From the NCBI GenBank assembly GCA_036170535.1, contig JAVHPJ010000231.1, forward strand, positions 17,104-81,103: a DNA stretch of 64,000 nucleotides. The letters run 5' to 3'. Below, piece by piece: positions 17,293-26,856 of the stretch (positions within the stretch are counted from its first letter, which is position 1; the number at the start of each line of letters is the position of its first letter). Source of the stretch: SSF53 sp036170535 (lineage in GTDB: Bacteria; Spirochaetota; Leptospiria; Leptospirales; Leptonemataceae). A program made the translations under genes and the position numbers. The notes beneath the pieces were generated by a model that did not search any database, was not told where the DNA came from, and worked only from the letters and a program-made list of their open reading frames with translations.

Positions 17293-18147
17293 TCAGGCCT
17301 GGGGCGCGCCCGGCGTACGCGGCGGCTTGAGCTGCGGCAAATTCAAATGCTGAATCGCCTCCGCAACAAACTGATGAAACTCGATCAGACCGTCCGCCAC
17401 GGAGACGCCCTCCAGCACGGTGGCTTTTTCAAAGCGCGCATTAAAGCGCAAGGGCTCAGCTTTGTTCATCACAACGCCGCCGCGGGACTGCACGTCGTCG
17501 CAGAGCTTCTCCAGAAATTCGCGCAGCTTCTTGAGCGCTTCGTTGGAATCGAAGATGAAGGCGCGGGTTTGCCGGTTTTTCATCTTGAGCAGTTGTTCGC
17601 GAAAGTCCTGTTTTTCCGCGCCGGAATACTCTTCGATCGTCTCCAGCAGCACTTTGAGATTGCGACTGATGTTTTCGAGTTGGGCGCGCATGCCGTCCCG
17701 CTCGGAAGAATGCGAGAAGTCGAGCTTGCAGTGCTGCTCGGAAATCGCCGGCCAGTACTCCACGTTGATCACAGTCCAGACCGTCGAAAGAAAGTTTACG
17801 TCCGGGTCGGAACTGTTCGGGCTGCCCTTCTGCACCGGAAACTTCTGCAGAATGCTGTATCCGGCCGTAGCCCGGCCGCCGGCGGCGCTCTGAGCCTGAG
17901 CGGCGACTGCGCCCTGGGCGCCGGACGCCGCGCCCGCCTCGAGACCTAACTCAGCACGGATCTGGTCGGCGTTGCTCTTGCTGAAATCCTTGCCGGGCGC
18001 AAGGCCGCTGAGCTTCTCGCGATATTTCAGAATCTCGCGCGAGACCCTGGCGCGCTGCTCAGCATTAGGCGAAGTGCGGATGATGCCCTCCATCTGCTTG
18101 AGATAGCGCAGCGCTCTTTCGGCTTCGTCGCGCTGTTCAGGGGACAT
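17293..18147 (-). CDS. Hypothetical protein, helical
   Basis: 284 residues. An N-terminal helical stretch (SPEQRDEAERALRYLKQM) leads to an Ala/Gln-rich linker near residues 70-95, then a C-terminal helical domain with YSGAEKQDFREQLLKMKN and EALKKLREFLEKLCDDV. There is no signal or membrane segment, so it is cytosolic. It is not recognised, though it reads like a conserved spirochaete protein. ATG at 18147 is preferred; GTG at 18156 is possible. It lies 69 bases after the TPR gene and 161 before bactofilin on the same strand. Confidence 0.7.
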   Translation of the reverse strand: MSPEQRDEAERALRYLKQMEGIIRTSPNAEQRARVSREILKYREKLSGLAPGKDFSKSNADQIRAELGLEAGAASGAQGAVAAQAQSAAGGRATAGYSILQKFPVQKGSPNSSDPDVNFLSTVWTVINVEYWPAISEQHCKLDFSHSSERDGMRAQLENISRNLKVLLETIEEYSGAEKQDFREQLLKMKNRQTRAFIFDSNEALKKLREFLEKLCDDVQSRGGVVMNKAEPLRFNARFEKATVLEGVSVADGLIEFHQFVAEAIQHLNLPQLKPPRTPGAPQA

Positions 18148-18216
18148 TCCGGTCACGCCGGAAAAATCGCCGAAGCGCCCTCATTGACAAGCCTTTTTTG
18201 ACCGACTGTCTCCGGA

Positions 18217-19887
18217 TCAGGTGCACAGGACGATCCGGTCGCGCGCCTCGAGCAGGCGCGGATCGAGTTCGAGGGCGCGATGATAGCTCTGCAGGGCCGC
18301 CGCCTGACGTCCGCCGCGCTCCTGCACTAAGCCAAGATTGTACGCAATCAGGGCCGACTGCGGAAAGCGTTGCTGCAGCCGCAAATAAAGGCGTTCCGCC
18401 CGGGAATGTTCGTTGGCGGCCGCGAACAGTTCGCTGAGAAAATGCTGCGCAGCCGGCGATCGTGCGCCGGCGCCGCGCGCCAGTTCCAACGCAACGCCAG
18501 CCGCGCCGCCGCGATGCAGGCGACGGGCGAAAAAAAGCCGCAGTGCAAACGAGGCGCCGCTGCGACGCGCTGCGAGCCGCAAGAACTCCGCCGGCGCTGT
18601 CAGATTTCGCAAACGTCGCGCGGAGCTGAACAGTGCGTGCAGGCGGATATCCAGTCGCTCCACGTCCACGCCGCCCTGACTTTCCTGCAACTCGACCAGT
18701 TGCGCCATCAGCTCGTTTTCTTCTTCGAGGCGTTCCGGCGCGGCCGGGGCGCACGAAAGGTACAAGGCCTGGACGAGGTCAATCCAGTCGCCGCTGTCGC
18801 TTTGCGCCGGCGGCGACTCGCCCGCGGCGGCGGCTTCCAGCGCGAGCTGAAACCGTAAGCGCTGTTCTTCCGGCGGCGCCAGGATGCGCGGTTTGTTTTG
18901 CAGGGCTTGCTCGGCCAGACTGGCGCTGCGGTCGCCGGCCTGGATGCGCGCCAGGCAGAAGTGCAAGGCGAACCAATCGCGCGGATGGACTTCGATCGTG
19001 CTGCGGGCAAAACGCCGCAGCCAGTGCAGATGCTTGCCGTTTCCGAGATACAGATTGAGCGCGAGACGCACGGCGTAGTCGGATTCGCCAAAGGCGCGCG
19101 CGTGGCGCAAGGCCAGGCGCGCGGCGCGAAACAGGCGACCGCGACAGATCAACTGCTGCGCGAGATCCGCCAGATCCGCGGCCTCGATCGGCGGATTCTT
19201 CGTCATGCGTCGAATCAGGTACTGTTCGGAAGGCGCATCGCCCTCGGCGGCGGCGTCCAGCCAGAGCAGTCGCTTAACCGTCGCTGCGCCCGGGTCGGCT
19301 TCCGCATTGGACGCGCTGCGCCCGGATAATATTTGAAAGCAAAGTTCAAAATACGGAGAAGGGTTGCAAATCCGGCGCCGGTAGTAGTCGGCGCGCAGCG
19401 CGGCGCCCGCGTCCGCCGAGCAGAGCGCCGCCAGCTCAAATACATCGTCCCGGCTTTTGCCATGTTGTTCAAACAGGGCGGCGAAAGAATAGATCCACAA
19501 ATCGCGTCCGCTCGCGGCCGCGTAAAGCGCGAGCGCGCGAAACAGGCGCTCCTCGTTCGGATCGCCGGCGGGATCGCGGAAGGGTTTGCGCAGAAACGAG
19601 ACGTAACACTCCGGCAGCAGTAGACGCGCGCGATCCGCCAGACCGCGACGCGCCAGGGCGCCCGGACGCCAGGCGATGGACGCCTCCATGAACCAGACGG
19701 GTTGTCCGTCCGGACCGGGGCGGAAGATGCGCTCCAGCTCGATCCGATCGTGCATCCAGGGTTCAAGTTCCGACAGAAAGCGTTCAAGGTGCTGGCGATG
19801 CTGGCGCTCGTAGCGTCCCCAGTCGGGATTCAAACGCACCGTGCGGGCCGGGCCGCCGGAAGCGGATAACGTTGCAGATAATGACAT
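18217..19887 (-). CDS. Hypothetical TPR-repeat protein
   Basis: 556 residues, mostly helical hairpins. The last 100 residues hold clear TPRs (ANEHSRAERLYLRLQQRFPQ; AYNLGLVQERGGRQAALQS with YHRALELDPRLLEARDR). No signal peptide or membrane segment is visible. TPR proteins are scaffolds; no partner can be named. The first 200 residues resemble nothing I recognise. It is divergent from slt with about 80 bases between. Confidence 0.7.
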   Translation of the reverse strand: MSLSATLSASGGPARTVRLNPDWGRYERQHRQHLERFLSELEPWMHDRIELERIFRPGPDGQPVWFMEASIAWRPGALARRGLADRARLLLPECYVSFLRKPFRDPAGDPNEERLFRALALYAAASGRDLWIYSFAALFEQHGKSRDDVFELAALCSADAGAALRADYYRRRICNPSPYFELCFQILSGRSASNAEADPGAATVKRLLWLDAAAEGDAPSEQYLIRRMTKNPPIEAADLADLAQQLICRGRLFRAARLALRHARAFGESDYAVRLALNLYLGNGKHLHWLRRFARSTIEVHPRDWFALHFCLARIQAGDRSASLAEQALQNKPRILAPPEEQRLRFQLALEAAAAGESPPAQSDSGDWIDLVQALYLSCAPAAPERLEEENELMAQLVELQESQGGVDVERLDIRLHALFSSARRLRNLTAPAEFLRLAARRSGASFALRLFFARRLHRGGAAGVALELARGAGARSPAAQHFLSELFAAANEHSRAERLYLRLQQRFPQSALIAYNLGLVQERGGRQAAALQSYHRALELDPRLLEARDRIVLCT

Positions 19888-19968
19888 GGCCCTTCTACTG
19901 ATTATCGAGTCGGAGCGGCGATTGTATTTTACAAAAACGGGCCGTTCCCGACGAAGTCAACGGAGATT

Positions 19969-22278
19969 ATGTCCTTCCTTTCCCCGCGCCTCTGCGCCTT
20001 CGTCGGCTCTTTGCTCGTGACTGCGAGCGGCGTCCCGGCCTCCCCGCTCAGTTTTGACCTGTACGGACAACTGCGCGCCGGCCGCTGGGGCGCAGTCGAA
20101 GGCTATTTTTTGAATCGGAATCCCTCAGACGCAGCTGAACGTTATGCAGCGGCCACCGCCCGGATGCAGGCGCTGCGCACGTCCGGCGCCCCGGCGCGCG
20201 GCCAATCAAACGCCGAGCTAAGCGCTGCGTTCCGCGGCTATCTGGCGGCGGCCGGCATCGGCTGCCCGCCAGGCGACCAGAACGTACTCGTCGCGTGCGT
20301 CGCCGGGGCGCCGCCGGAATCCCGCCGGGCCATGGTCGAACGCCTGGCGCTCTGGAAGGCCTCGGAGTATGCGCGGATTCAGGGGCTCTCGGGATTCGCC
20401 AACGCGCTGGTTCTGCGAGCCAGCCTGGAACAGGACGATCCGATTAATCGCCGCATTTACGCCAGCCGACTGCAAACTTTGCTGGAATCCGGCGCCGTCG
20501 CCGATGCGGCGAGTCTGGCCGCGCGCAGACAGGTCGGCGGCAGCATGAGCGATCTGTGGCGCGCCCGTACGTTTGTGCGCGCGGGAGAGCGGGACGCGGC
20601 CAGGTCGGCTTTTATTCAGTCGGCCCGCGAGACGCGCGCCGGCTGGATACTGCGCGCGATCGTGCAGGACATGCGCCGCAGCTTTCCCGAACTATTCCGC
20701 GGCGAGGCGCTGAGCGGTCAGCCGGACTCGGTGCGCGACCTCACCGCCCTCGCCGAATATTTATCGCCCCAGGAAATCGCCGCGCTGCGCGGCGCGCTCA
20801 GCCCGGATCGAATCATCGCCAGCACGAATGCCGGGCGGGCCGCCGGCGACGGCGCCTACCTGATCGCGGCCGGTTACGGCAGCGCCATTCACAGCCTGGC
20901 GCGCGCGAGCTACACCTACTTAAATCAGAATCCCGAAACCCTCGAAGCCTGGGCGCGCGCTCTGCACGCAAAACGGCAATCGGACGGCGCCGTCGCCCTC
21001 CTGGAAGGCTTCGAAACAGCGCGCGCCGCGCGGCCCTCGCTCTGGGAATTCTACATTGAGCTGCTTGAGGCGCAGGCGCCGCGCGAACGCTACTTCGCCG
21101 AGACCCTGGAGTTTCTGGCGGCCCATCCGCAATATTATTCCGTTCAGGATCGGCTCATCGCCGCGCTCATCGGCGACGACGCGCGCCGGATTCAATGGGC
21201 GCCCGAAGCCTACTGGACGCGAGCCGCGCAAACGCTGCCGGACCAGACCGGCAAGGGCCGCTTTGTCTACTGGTACAAGCGCTATCTCCAGAGCCGCAAC
21301 CGGCAGGCCGACGTTGAACGCTTGCAACGCGATTTTTATTTGATGGCGCCCGGCAGTTTTTACGTGGCCGCTTTCTGGGACGCGCAGGCTCCGTCCGGCG
21401 ACTACGTGCGCGAGTGGAACGACGCATTTACGCGCGAAGACTACCTGCGCTGGGTCGGCCGCCATGGCGATAACGAAGCGGCGCAGCGCTTCCTCGCGCG
21501 CCGCAATATTGCGCGTTTCACCGACCCGGAGGCTGCCAGGCTCTGGAAGGACATGGACAGCGGGCGCTACTCGGCGCCCGAAGACGCCGCCCTGCTCTTT
21601 CGCCTGGGCGAAGCCGCACTCGGTTCCGAATACATACAGCTGCTGTACAAGAATCGCGTTTCGCGCAATGAGTTCATCGCCCGCCAGGCCGCCGTCGGCC
21701 TGCAGAGCGGCAATCTGCACATGTCGGTCTATTACACGCGCTGGCTTTTGCGCGAATTAAACGCGCCGGAGGATCCCTATACCTTGCCGCCTGGCTTGTT
21801 GAAGATCCTGTATCCGCGCCCGCATCGCGCCATTGTGCTCAACTACGCCGGCAAATACGGCATTTCCGAACACAAGGTTTACGCGCTCATGCGCCAGGAA
21901 AGCATGTTTAACGAGCGCGCGATCAGTCGCTCGGGAGCGCGCGGTCTTATGCAAATCATGCCCGCTACCGGACGCTGGCTGGCGCCGCGGCTTGGCCTGC
22001 AATCGCCGGATCTGATGGATCCGGATGTGAATATAAATATGGGCGCTAAGTTCTTTTCGGACCTCATCCGCACAAACGACGGCGATTTCCGCTGGGCGTC
22101 CATCGCTTACAATGGCGGTCCCGGCAACCTGCGGCGCTGGAAACGGGAATTTTACTCCGGCGACTTTTATTTCTTTCTCGAGTCCTTACCCAAGGAAGAG
22201 TCCCGCAACTACTGCCGTGTAACCTACCAGAACTATTTGCACTACGCAACCACCTACGCGTTATATCCGGAGAATTAG
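19969..22278 (+). CDS. slt: Soluble lytic murein transglycosylase
   Basis: 769 residues. An N-terminal signal (LCAFVGSLLVTASGVPAS) precedes a long alpha-superhelix and a C-terminal SLT domain with catalytic glutamate E644 (ALMRQESMFN), GARGLMQIMPATG and IAYNGGPGNLRRW. It cleaves peptidoglycan glycan strands to 1,6-anhydro products in the periplasm. CGGAG lies just before the ATG. The stop TAG is one base from the cysS start, so slt, cysS and rlmB form one tight operon. Confidence 0.95.
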   Translation: MSFLSPRLCAFVGSLLVTASGVPASPLSFDLYGQLRAGRWGAVEGYFLNRNPSDAAERYAAATARMQALRTSGAPARGQSNAELSAAFRGYLAAAGIGCPPGDQNVLVACVAGAPPESRRAMVERLALWKASEYARIQGLSGFANALVLRASLEQDDPINRRIYASRLQTLLESGAVADAASLAARRQVGGSMSDLWRARTFVRAGERDAARSAFIQSARETRAGWILRAIVQDMRRSFPELFRGEALSGQPDSVRDLTALAEYLSPQEIAALRGALSPDRIIASTNAGRAAGDGAYLIAAGYGSAIHSLARASYTYLNQNPETLEAWARALHAKRQSDGAVALLEGFETARAARPSLWEFYIELLEAQAPRERYFAETLEFLAAHPQYYSVQDRLIAALIGDDARRIQWAPEAYWTRAAQTLPDQTGKGRFVYWYKRYLQSRNRQADVERLQRDFYLMAPGSFYVAAFWDAQAPSGDYVREWNDAFTREDYLRWVGRHGDNEAAQRFLARRNIARFTDPEAARLWKDMDSGRYSAPEDAALLFRLGEAALGSEYIQLLYKNRVSRNEFIARQAAVGLQSGNLHMSVYYTRWLLRELNAPEDPYTLPPGLLKILYPRPHRAIVLNYAGKYGISEHKVYALMRQESMFNERAISRSGARGLMQIMPATGRWLAPRLGLQSPDLMDPDVNINMGAKFFSDLIRTNDGDFRWASIAYNGGPGNLRRWKREFYSGDFYFFLESLPKEESRNYCRVTYQNYLHYATTYALYPEN

Positions 22279-22279
22279 C

Positions 22280-23854
22280 ATGGCTCTGCGCTTTTCGAAT
22301 TCGCTCTCCGGCGAAAAGGAGATCTTCGCTCCCGCCGATCCGACCCGCGTTCGCATTTACAACTGCGGTCCCACAGTCTACGACTTCGCGCATATTGGCA
22401 ATTTTCGCGCGTATGTGTTCGTCGATTTATTGCGCCGCTATTTGCAGTACCGCGGCTACGGCGTCGAACAGGCTATGAACCTGACGGATGTCGAAGACAA
22501 GATCATCCAGCGGGCCCGCGACGCCGGGCGCGACATTCGCGACTACGTGGCGCCGTACGTGGAAGCCTTTCTGGAGGACCTGCGCTTCTTACGTATCCGC
22601 GAGATAGAACATCGCCCGCGCGCCACGGAAGCCATACCGGCCATGATCGAAATGATGCAGGCTCTGGAACAGGGCCAGTACGCGTACGCCGCGGACGGCG
22701 GCGTGTATTTTCGCATCGCAAATTTTAAGAACTACGGGCGACTCTCGCATATCGATCCCGAACAATTGCGCGTCGCGGCGGACGGGCGTTTTGCCGCGGA
22801 CGAGTATGAAAAAGAAGACGTGCGCGACTTTGCGCTCTGGAAGCCCGCCGACGAAGCCAGCGGCGCCGCCTGGAACAGTCCCTGGGGCCGCGGTCGTCCC
22901 GGCTGGCACCTGGAATGTTCGGCGATGATTCGCGAGATATTCGGCGCGCACGGCGTCGATATCCACACCGGCGGCATTGATCTGTTGTTTCCGCATCACG
23001 AAAACGAAATCGCGCAGAGTTGCTGCGCATATCCGCATGACAACTTCGTACGCTACTGGCTGCACAACGAGCACCTGCTTGTAGAAGGACGCAAGATGTC
23101 CAAATCGCTCGGAAACGTATTCCTTTTGCGTGACTTCAGCGAACCGGAGCGTCTGCAGGCGCTGATTGACGCCGGCAAGGCGCCCGCGGCGCTCGCGGGT
23201 CTGCAAAAACGCGGGGGACTCGCGCGCGCCATTCGATATGTCCTGATCGCCACGCATTATCGGCAAAAACTCAATTTCACCTTCGACGGCATCCTGGGCG
23301 CCGAATCGGCCGCCGGGCGCGTGCAGAATGTCATTGATCGCCTGCGGTCGATCGTTGGCGCCAGCGTCGCGGAAATGCAAGCGCGCTACGCCGCCGAAGA
23401 CGCGACCGGCGCGCCCGGCGAGCGGCGCGCGACGCCGTTGGACTCAAACGCGGCGGACTTCACGGTCCGCGCGCGCGCTGAGTTCGTCGCAGGCCTCGAC
23501 GACGATCTGAATGTCTCCCGTTCGCTCGCGGCGGTCTTTGAGTTTGTCCGGGACGTAAATGCTGCGCTCGAAAAGGACGAACTGCCGGCCGCCGCCGCCG
23601 CCGCCGCGCTGACCGCCCTTTACGGCTGGAATGAAGCGCTCGATCTGTGGGACTTTGCAGATCGCCCGGCGCCCGGCGCCGACGCCGGGATCGTAGACGA
23701 AGAGGTGCGCGAGATCGAAGCGCTGATCGCAGCGCGCGCGCAGGCTCGCAAAGACAGAGACTTCGCCGGCGCCGATCGGATTCGCGACGAACTGGCTGCG
23801 CGCGGCGTCACGCTCAAGGACACTCCGCAGGGCGCGGTCTGGGAAAAGCTCTGA
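22280..23854 (+). CDS. cysS: Cysteinyl-tRNA synthetase
   Basis: 524 residues. Class I synthetase with HIGN at 38-41 and KMSKS at 272-276. Zinc ligands are C29 (YNCGPTVYD), C213 (LECSAM) and H239/E243 (FPHHENE). It charges tRNA-Cys in the cytosol. A basic C-terminal helical domain ends the protein. The stop overlaps the next start (TGATG), coupling it to rlmB, a common arrangement. Confidence 0.98.
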   Translation: MALRFSNSLSGEKEIFAPADPTRVRIYNCGPTVYDFAHIGNFRAYVFVDLLRRYLQYRGYGVEQAMNLTDVEDKIIQRARDAGRDIRDYVAPYVEAFLEDLRFLRIREIEHRPRATEAIPAMIEMMQALEQGQYAYAADGGVYFRIANFKNYGRLSHIDPEQLRVAADGRFAADEYEKEDVRDFALWKPADEASGAAWNSPWGRGRPGWHLECSAMIREIFGAHGVDIHTGGIDLLFPHHENEIAQSCCAYPHDNFVRYWLHNEHLLVEGRKMSKSLGNVFLLRDFSEPERLQALIDAGKAPAALAGLQKRGGLARAIRYVLIATHYRQKLNFTFDGILGAESAAGRVQNVIDRLRSIVGASVAEMQARYAAEDATGAPGERRATPLDSNAADFTVRARAEFVAGLDDDLNVSRSLAAVFEFVRDVNAALEKDELPAAAAAAALTALYGWNEALDLWDFADRPAPGADAGIVDEEVREIEALIAARAQARKDRDFAGADRIRDELAARGVTLKDTPQGAVWEKL

Positions 23855-24693
23855 TGGACGAACTCGTTTACGGACGGCAGCCGGTCCGCGCTTATCTTGA
23901 ATCCGACTTTCGCGCGGAGGATTTGATTGAAATCGTCGTCCAGGACAGCCTGCCGCGCGATTTGCGCGACCTGATTGGCCGGCGCGCGCATCGCGCCGCC
24001 GTTACCAGCCTGCCGCGCCGCGAGATAGACCAGCGCTTTCCGGGCCTGAGTCACCAGGGTCTGGTATTGCGTTTGCGCGGCGGCGCCGCGCGCGCCCGGC
24101 GCCGCACGGAAGACTGGCGCGATCTGGCCGATCGCAAGGCGGGACTGTTTCTCTTGCTGGATCGAATTCAGGACGTGCAGAATCTCGGATCCATTATCCG
24201 CAACGCGGAAGCTCTGGGCGCAGGCGCCGTTATTCTCACGGGCAAAGGCGCCGCGATTAACGACGTCGTACACCGCGTTTCTGCCGGCGCGAGTTTGTTT
24301 CTGCCGGCTTATCAAGAAAGCAACCTGAACAGCGTGATCGAACAACTCAAAAAACGGGGCTACTGGATTTGCGCCTCGGCCAGTGCGGCCGACCTGACGC
24401 GGTACACAGACGACGGAGGACCGCAGGCCCGCGCCCATTTTGAAACCGAAAGCTTGCCGCCCGCCCGCGAGCTGGCGCTGATCATTGGCAGCGAAGGCGA
24501 CGGCGTAAAGGCGCTCGCTCTGGAGAAGAGCGACTTTGTCCTCTCGATCCCTTTGCGGGGAAAAACAAACTCGTTGAATGCCGCCGTCGCGACTGCCGTT
24601 TTGCTGGACCGATTGATTAATCGAGCCGACGCGCCGCCGCATACAGCCCAGGACGGCGCCCGCGATCTGTCCGGGGATAAACCCTTAGACTGA
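23854..24693 (+). CDS. rlmB: SpoU/TrmH-family 23S rRNA 2'-O-methyltransferase
   Basis: 279 residues. An N-terminal L30e-like substrate-binding domain (VYGRQPVRAYLE) is followed by the SPOUT knot with motif 1 VQNLGSIIRNAEALG, motif 2 LALIIGSEGDGV and motif 3 SIPLRGKTNSLNAAVATAVL. RlmB-type enzymes methylate G2251 of 23S rRNA with S-adenosylmethionine; a tRNA target cannot be excluded. The ATG overlaps the cysS stop by one base, which fixes the start. Confidence 0.9.
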   Translation: MDELVYGRQPVRAYLESDFRAEDLIEIVVQDSLPRDLRDLIGRRAHRAAVTSLPRREIDQRFPGLSHQGLVLRLRGGAARARRRTEDWRDLADRKAGLFLLLDRIQDVQNLGSIIRNAEALGAGAVILTGKGAAINDVVHRVSAGASLFLPAYQESNLNSVIEQLKKRGYWICASASAADLTRYTDDGGPQARAHFETESLPPARELALIIGSEGDGVKALALEKSDFVLSIPLRGKTNSLNAAVATAVLLDRLINRADAPPHTAQDGARDLSGDKPLD

Positions 24694-24822
24694 TTCTCAA
24701 ATTCATCCCGCCAGCGCGCTGTGTATCAATTCCTTCTGGCTGCGCACTTGCAACTGTACAGCCTGCATTTGGAGACCGCACAACATTGCGCGCGTTTTCA
24801 ATCCAATTCATGGCAGTTAAGT

Positions 24823-25188
24823 ATGAATAATACCGTATCCCGTAAAGATTTTCTGAAAAAGACCGCGTTGCTTGGCGCCGCCACGGCCGGAGCAGCCGCT
24901 CTGCTCGCAGCCTGCGGACGTCGTCCGCCCGAAGAGGGCGCTGGCGGTGAAACTGCCGCCGCCGCTTGCGGCGACGTAAGCAGCCTGTCCGCCGCGGACC
25001 AGGCGACGCGTACGCAAATGACCGGCACGCTGAAGTACGTGGAGAAATCCGAAGTCGCAAATCAGTCCTGCGGGAACTGCGCGCTGTACAAGGCTCCCGC
25101 AGCGGGCGCCGCCTGCGGCGGGTGCCAGCTGTTTCCGGGACCGGTCGAAGCGGCCGGCCACTGCGCTTCCTGGGCGCCCAAAGCCTGA
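24823..25188 (+). CDS. High-potential iron-sulfur protein, lipoprotein-anchored
   Basis: 121 residues. The leader SRKDFLKKTALLGAATAGAA resembles a Tat signal with RK instead of RR, and ends in a lipobox with C31 (LLAACG). The mature part has the HiPIP ligand pattern C83-x2-C86-x14-C101-x12-C114 followed by ASW, with the usual GHC..W end; an extra C98 is present. HiPIPs are one-electron carriers with one 4Fe-4S cluster in the periplasm. The redox partner is not visible here. An intrinsic terminator follows, so it is probably a single-gene unit. Confidence 0.88.
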   Translation: MNNTVSRKDFLKKTALLGAATAGAAALLAACGRRPPEEGAGGETAAAACGDVSSLSAADQATRTQMTGTLKYVEKSEVANQSCGNCALYKAPAAGAACGGCQLFPGPVEAAGHCASWAPKA

Positions 25189-25230
25189 TTCAGACATGGT
25201 CGCGCGACTGCCGTCGCGCAACTTACAACG

Positions 25231-25259
25231 AAAGCCGGCGGAGACGCCGGCTTTTTTTT
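25231..25259 (+). terminator. Intrinsic terminator after the HiPIP gene
   Basis: A perfect 10-base stem (AAAGCCGGCG / CGCCGGCTTT) with a GAGA loop (25241-25244) runs into a T tract to 25259. It lies about 40 bases after the HiPIP stop and just before the 3' end of the convergent folD. It is strong for the plus strand; the other side lacks a long T run. Confidence 0.92.
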
Positions 25260-25266
25260 GGCCGGT

Positions 25267-26106
25267 TCAGCGCAGCGCGCGGACGCGTTCGGCGGACTGT
25301 ACGGTGTGCTCGAGCAGCATCGTGATCGTCATCGGCCCGACTCCCCCGGGGACGGGAGTGATGTAGCCGGCCTTTGCAGCACACGCATCAAAATCCACGT
25401 CGCCCACATTGCCGGCGTTGTACCCGGCGTCGATTACTGTGCCGCCGGATTTAATCCATGCGCCCTGAACGAAACGCGGCCGACCAACCGCGGCCACGAC
25501 AATATCGCCACGCGAAACGACATCCGCCAGGTCGCGCGTTTTGGAGTGGCACACCGTGACGGTTGCATCGCGCTGCAGCAAGAGCGCCGCCATGGGCCGT
25601 CCGAGTATCGCCGAACGCCCGATCACTACAGCGTGCGCGCCGGAAATCGGTATATTATACTCGTCGAGCAAGCGCATAATTCCGGCCGGCGTGCAGCTCG
25701 GATAGCCGCCCAGGCCGAAGCTGATCTTTCCAAAGCCGAGCGTAGTGACGCCATCGACATCCTTCTCCGGCGCGATGCGATCAAAGGCCGCGCGTTCGTC
25801 GATTTGCGCCGGCGCCGGATGTTGCAGCAGGATGCCGTAGACGCGTTCGTCAGCGTTCAGATCGTCGATGACGCGGAGCAGTTCCGCGGTCGTCGTGGAC
25901 TCAGGCAGTTCGATGCGGCGCGAGGCGAGACCGATCGATTCGCATGCCTTGCCTTTCATGCGCACGTAGGTCGCTGAGGCCGGATCGACGCCGACCAGAA
26001 TCGTTGCGAGTTCCGGTTGCGGCGCGCCCAGTCGGGCGACGCGCGCCTTCAAGTCGACGCGCATCTTCTCCGAAAGCGCTTTTCCATCGAGTAGAATTGG
26101 ATGCAT
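25267..26106 (-). CDS. folD: Methylenetetrahydrofolate dehydrogenase / cyclohydrolase
   Basis: 279 residues, usual FolD length. It interconverts methylene- and formyl-tetrahydrofolate. Conserved segments: SATYVRMKGKACE (catalytic Tyr/Lys), ILLQHPAPAQID, PEKDVDGVT, CTPAGIMRLL, VVIGRSAILGRPMAALLL and PVPGGVGPMTITMLLEHT. The start at 26106 gives the standard N-terminus. It lies 88 bases after the padR-like gene on the same strand and is convergent with the HiPIP gene. Confidence 0.97.
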   Translation of the reverse strand: MHPILLDGKALSEKMRVDLKARVARLGAPQPELATILVGVDPASATYVRMKGKACESIGLASRRIELPESTTTAELLRVIDDLNADERVYGILLQHPAPAQIDERAAFDRIAPEKDVDGVTTLGFGKISFGLGGYPSCTPAGIMRLLDEYNIPISGAHAVVIGRSAILGRPMAALLLQRDATVTVCHSKTRDLADVVSRGDIVVAAVGRPRFVQGAWIKSGGTVIDAGYNAGNVGDVDFDACAAKAGYITPVPGGVGPMTITMLLEHTVQSAERVRALR

Positions 26107-26194
26107 GGCCGCGGACAGAGTGCAGCCCCGCCGGCATAACGACCAGTGCTTTTTCCAGCGCCTGCGTCCGGCCCGAGTTAAAGCCCGCTGCGGC

Positions 26195-26806
26195 TTATTT
26201 GCGCGAAAGCAAAAGCCGACGCAGCGATCGAGCCTGTCCGGCGGCCCAGTCCGCCGTCGCCGCCAGGGCGCCCGCGCCGTACTCCACCGTGGCGAGCCAG
26301 GCGGGCAGCCCCGGCGCCTTTGCAAAGCGAGCATTCAGGCTGGCGCGCAGGGCGTTCAACGCGTCCAGGCCGGCGCGCGCCCGGATCTCTTCCGCCGCGA
26401 TGTGCGCGAGGATCGCCTCCGGTTCCAGATTGGCAAAAAAAACTTTTAACAGCAGTTCGTTGCGCTCCGGCCGGGGCGTCGGCGGACGCCGGAGCCAGGC
26501 GCAAAGCGCGGCCCGCCCCCGGGCGGTGATTTCAAACCGTTCGGACGCGCGTCGTCCGACCGATTCCGGACGGGAACGCACCCGGCCCTCCCGCTTCAGG
26601 CGCTGCAGGGCCGGATAAATCTGGCCGTAACTTTCCTGCCAGAAATACCCCGTGGAACCGGTTATGCGCTCCCGGATTTCATAACCGGTGCCCGGCCCCA
26701 TCGCCAGCATCCCGAGGATCACATAGGGCGTACGGCTTTCTCGTTCCCGGGGCGCAGCGGCCGCCCGGCCGCTCGCGCGGGGCCGGACTTTAATTTCAGT
26801 CTGCAT
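26195..26806 (-). CDS. PadR-family transcriptional regulator
   Basis: 203 residues. The winged-helix PadR domain covers about 25-110: YVILGMLAMGPGTGYEIRE, WQESYGQIYPALQRLKREG and FEITARGRAAL. The C-terminal part is the Vir_act_alpha_C-like dimerisation helix pair (PERNELLLKVFFANLEPEA). A charged, Arg-rich 24-residue N-terminal extension is unusual. It is divergent from the CPBP protease, with duplicated palindromes between them that fit autoregulation and control of the neighbour. Confidence 0.92.
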   Translation of the reverse strand: MQTEIKVRPRASGRAAAAPRERESRTPYVILGMLAMGPGTGYEIRERITGSTGYFWQESYGQIYPALQRLKREGRVRSRPESVGRRASERFEITARGRAALCAWLRRPPTPRPERNELLLKVFFANLEPEAILAHIAAEEIRARAGLDALNALRASLNARFAKAPGLPAWLATVEYGAGALAATADWAAGQARSLRRLLLSRK

Positions 26807-26816
26807 GGCCCCGATA

Positions 26817-26849
26817 TATAATTGTCAGATATATCTGCAAGATATATCT
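26817..26849 (+). promoter_or_regulatory. Putative -10 box and duplicated PadR-type operator
   Basis: TATAAT at 26817-26822 faces the CPBP gene. Just after it, AGATATATCT occurs twice as a perfect palindrome (26827-26836 and 26840-26849), 13 bases apart; the first copy extends to a 12-base palindrome at 26826-26837. This is strikingly AT-rich here. Position over the likely transcription start suggests repression by the adjacent PadR protein; that link is inference. Confidence 0.65.
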
Positions 26850-26856
26850 GTGAGGT

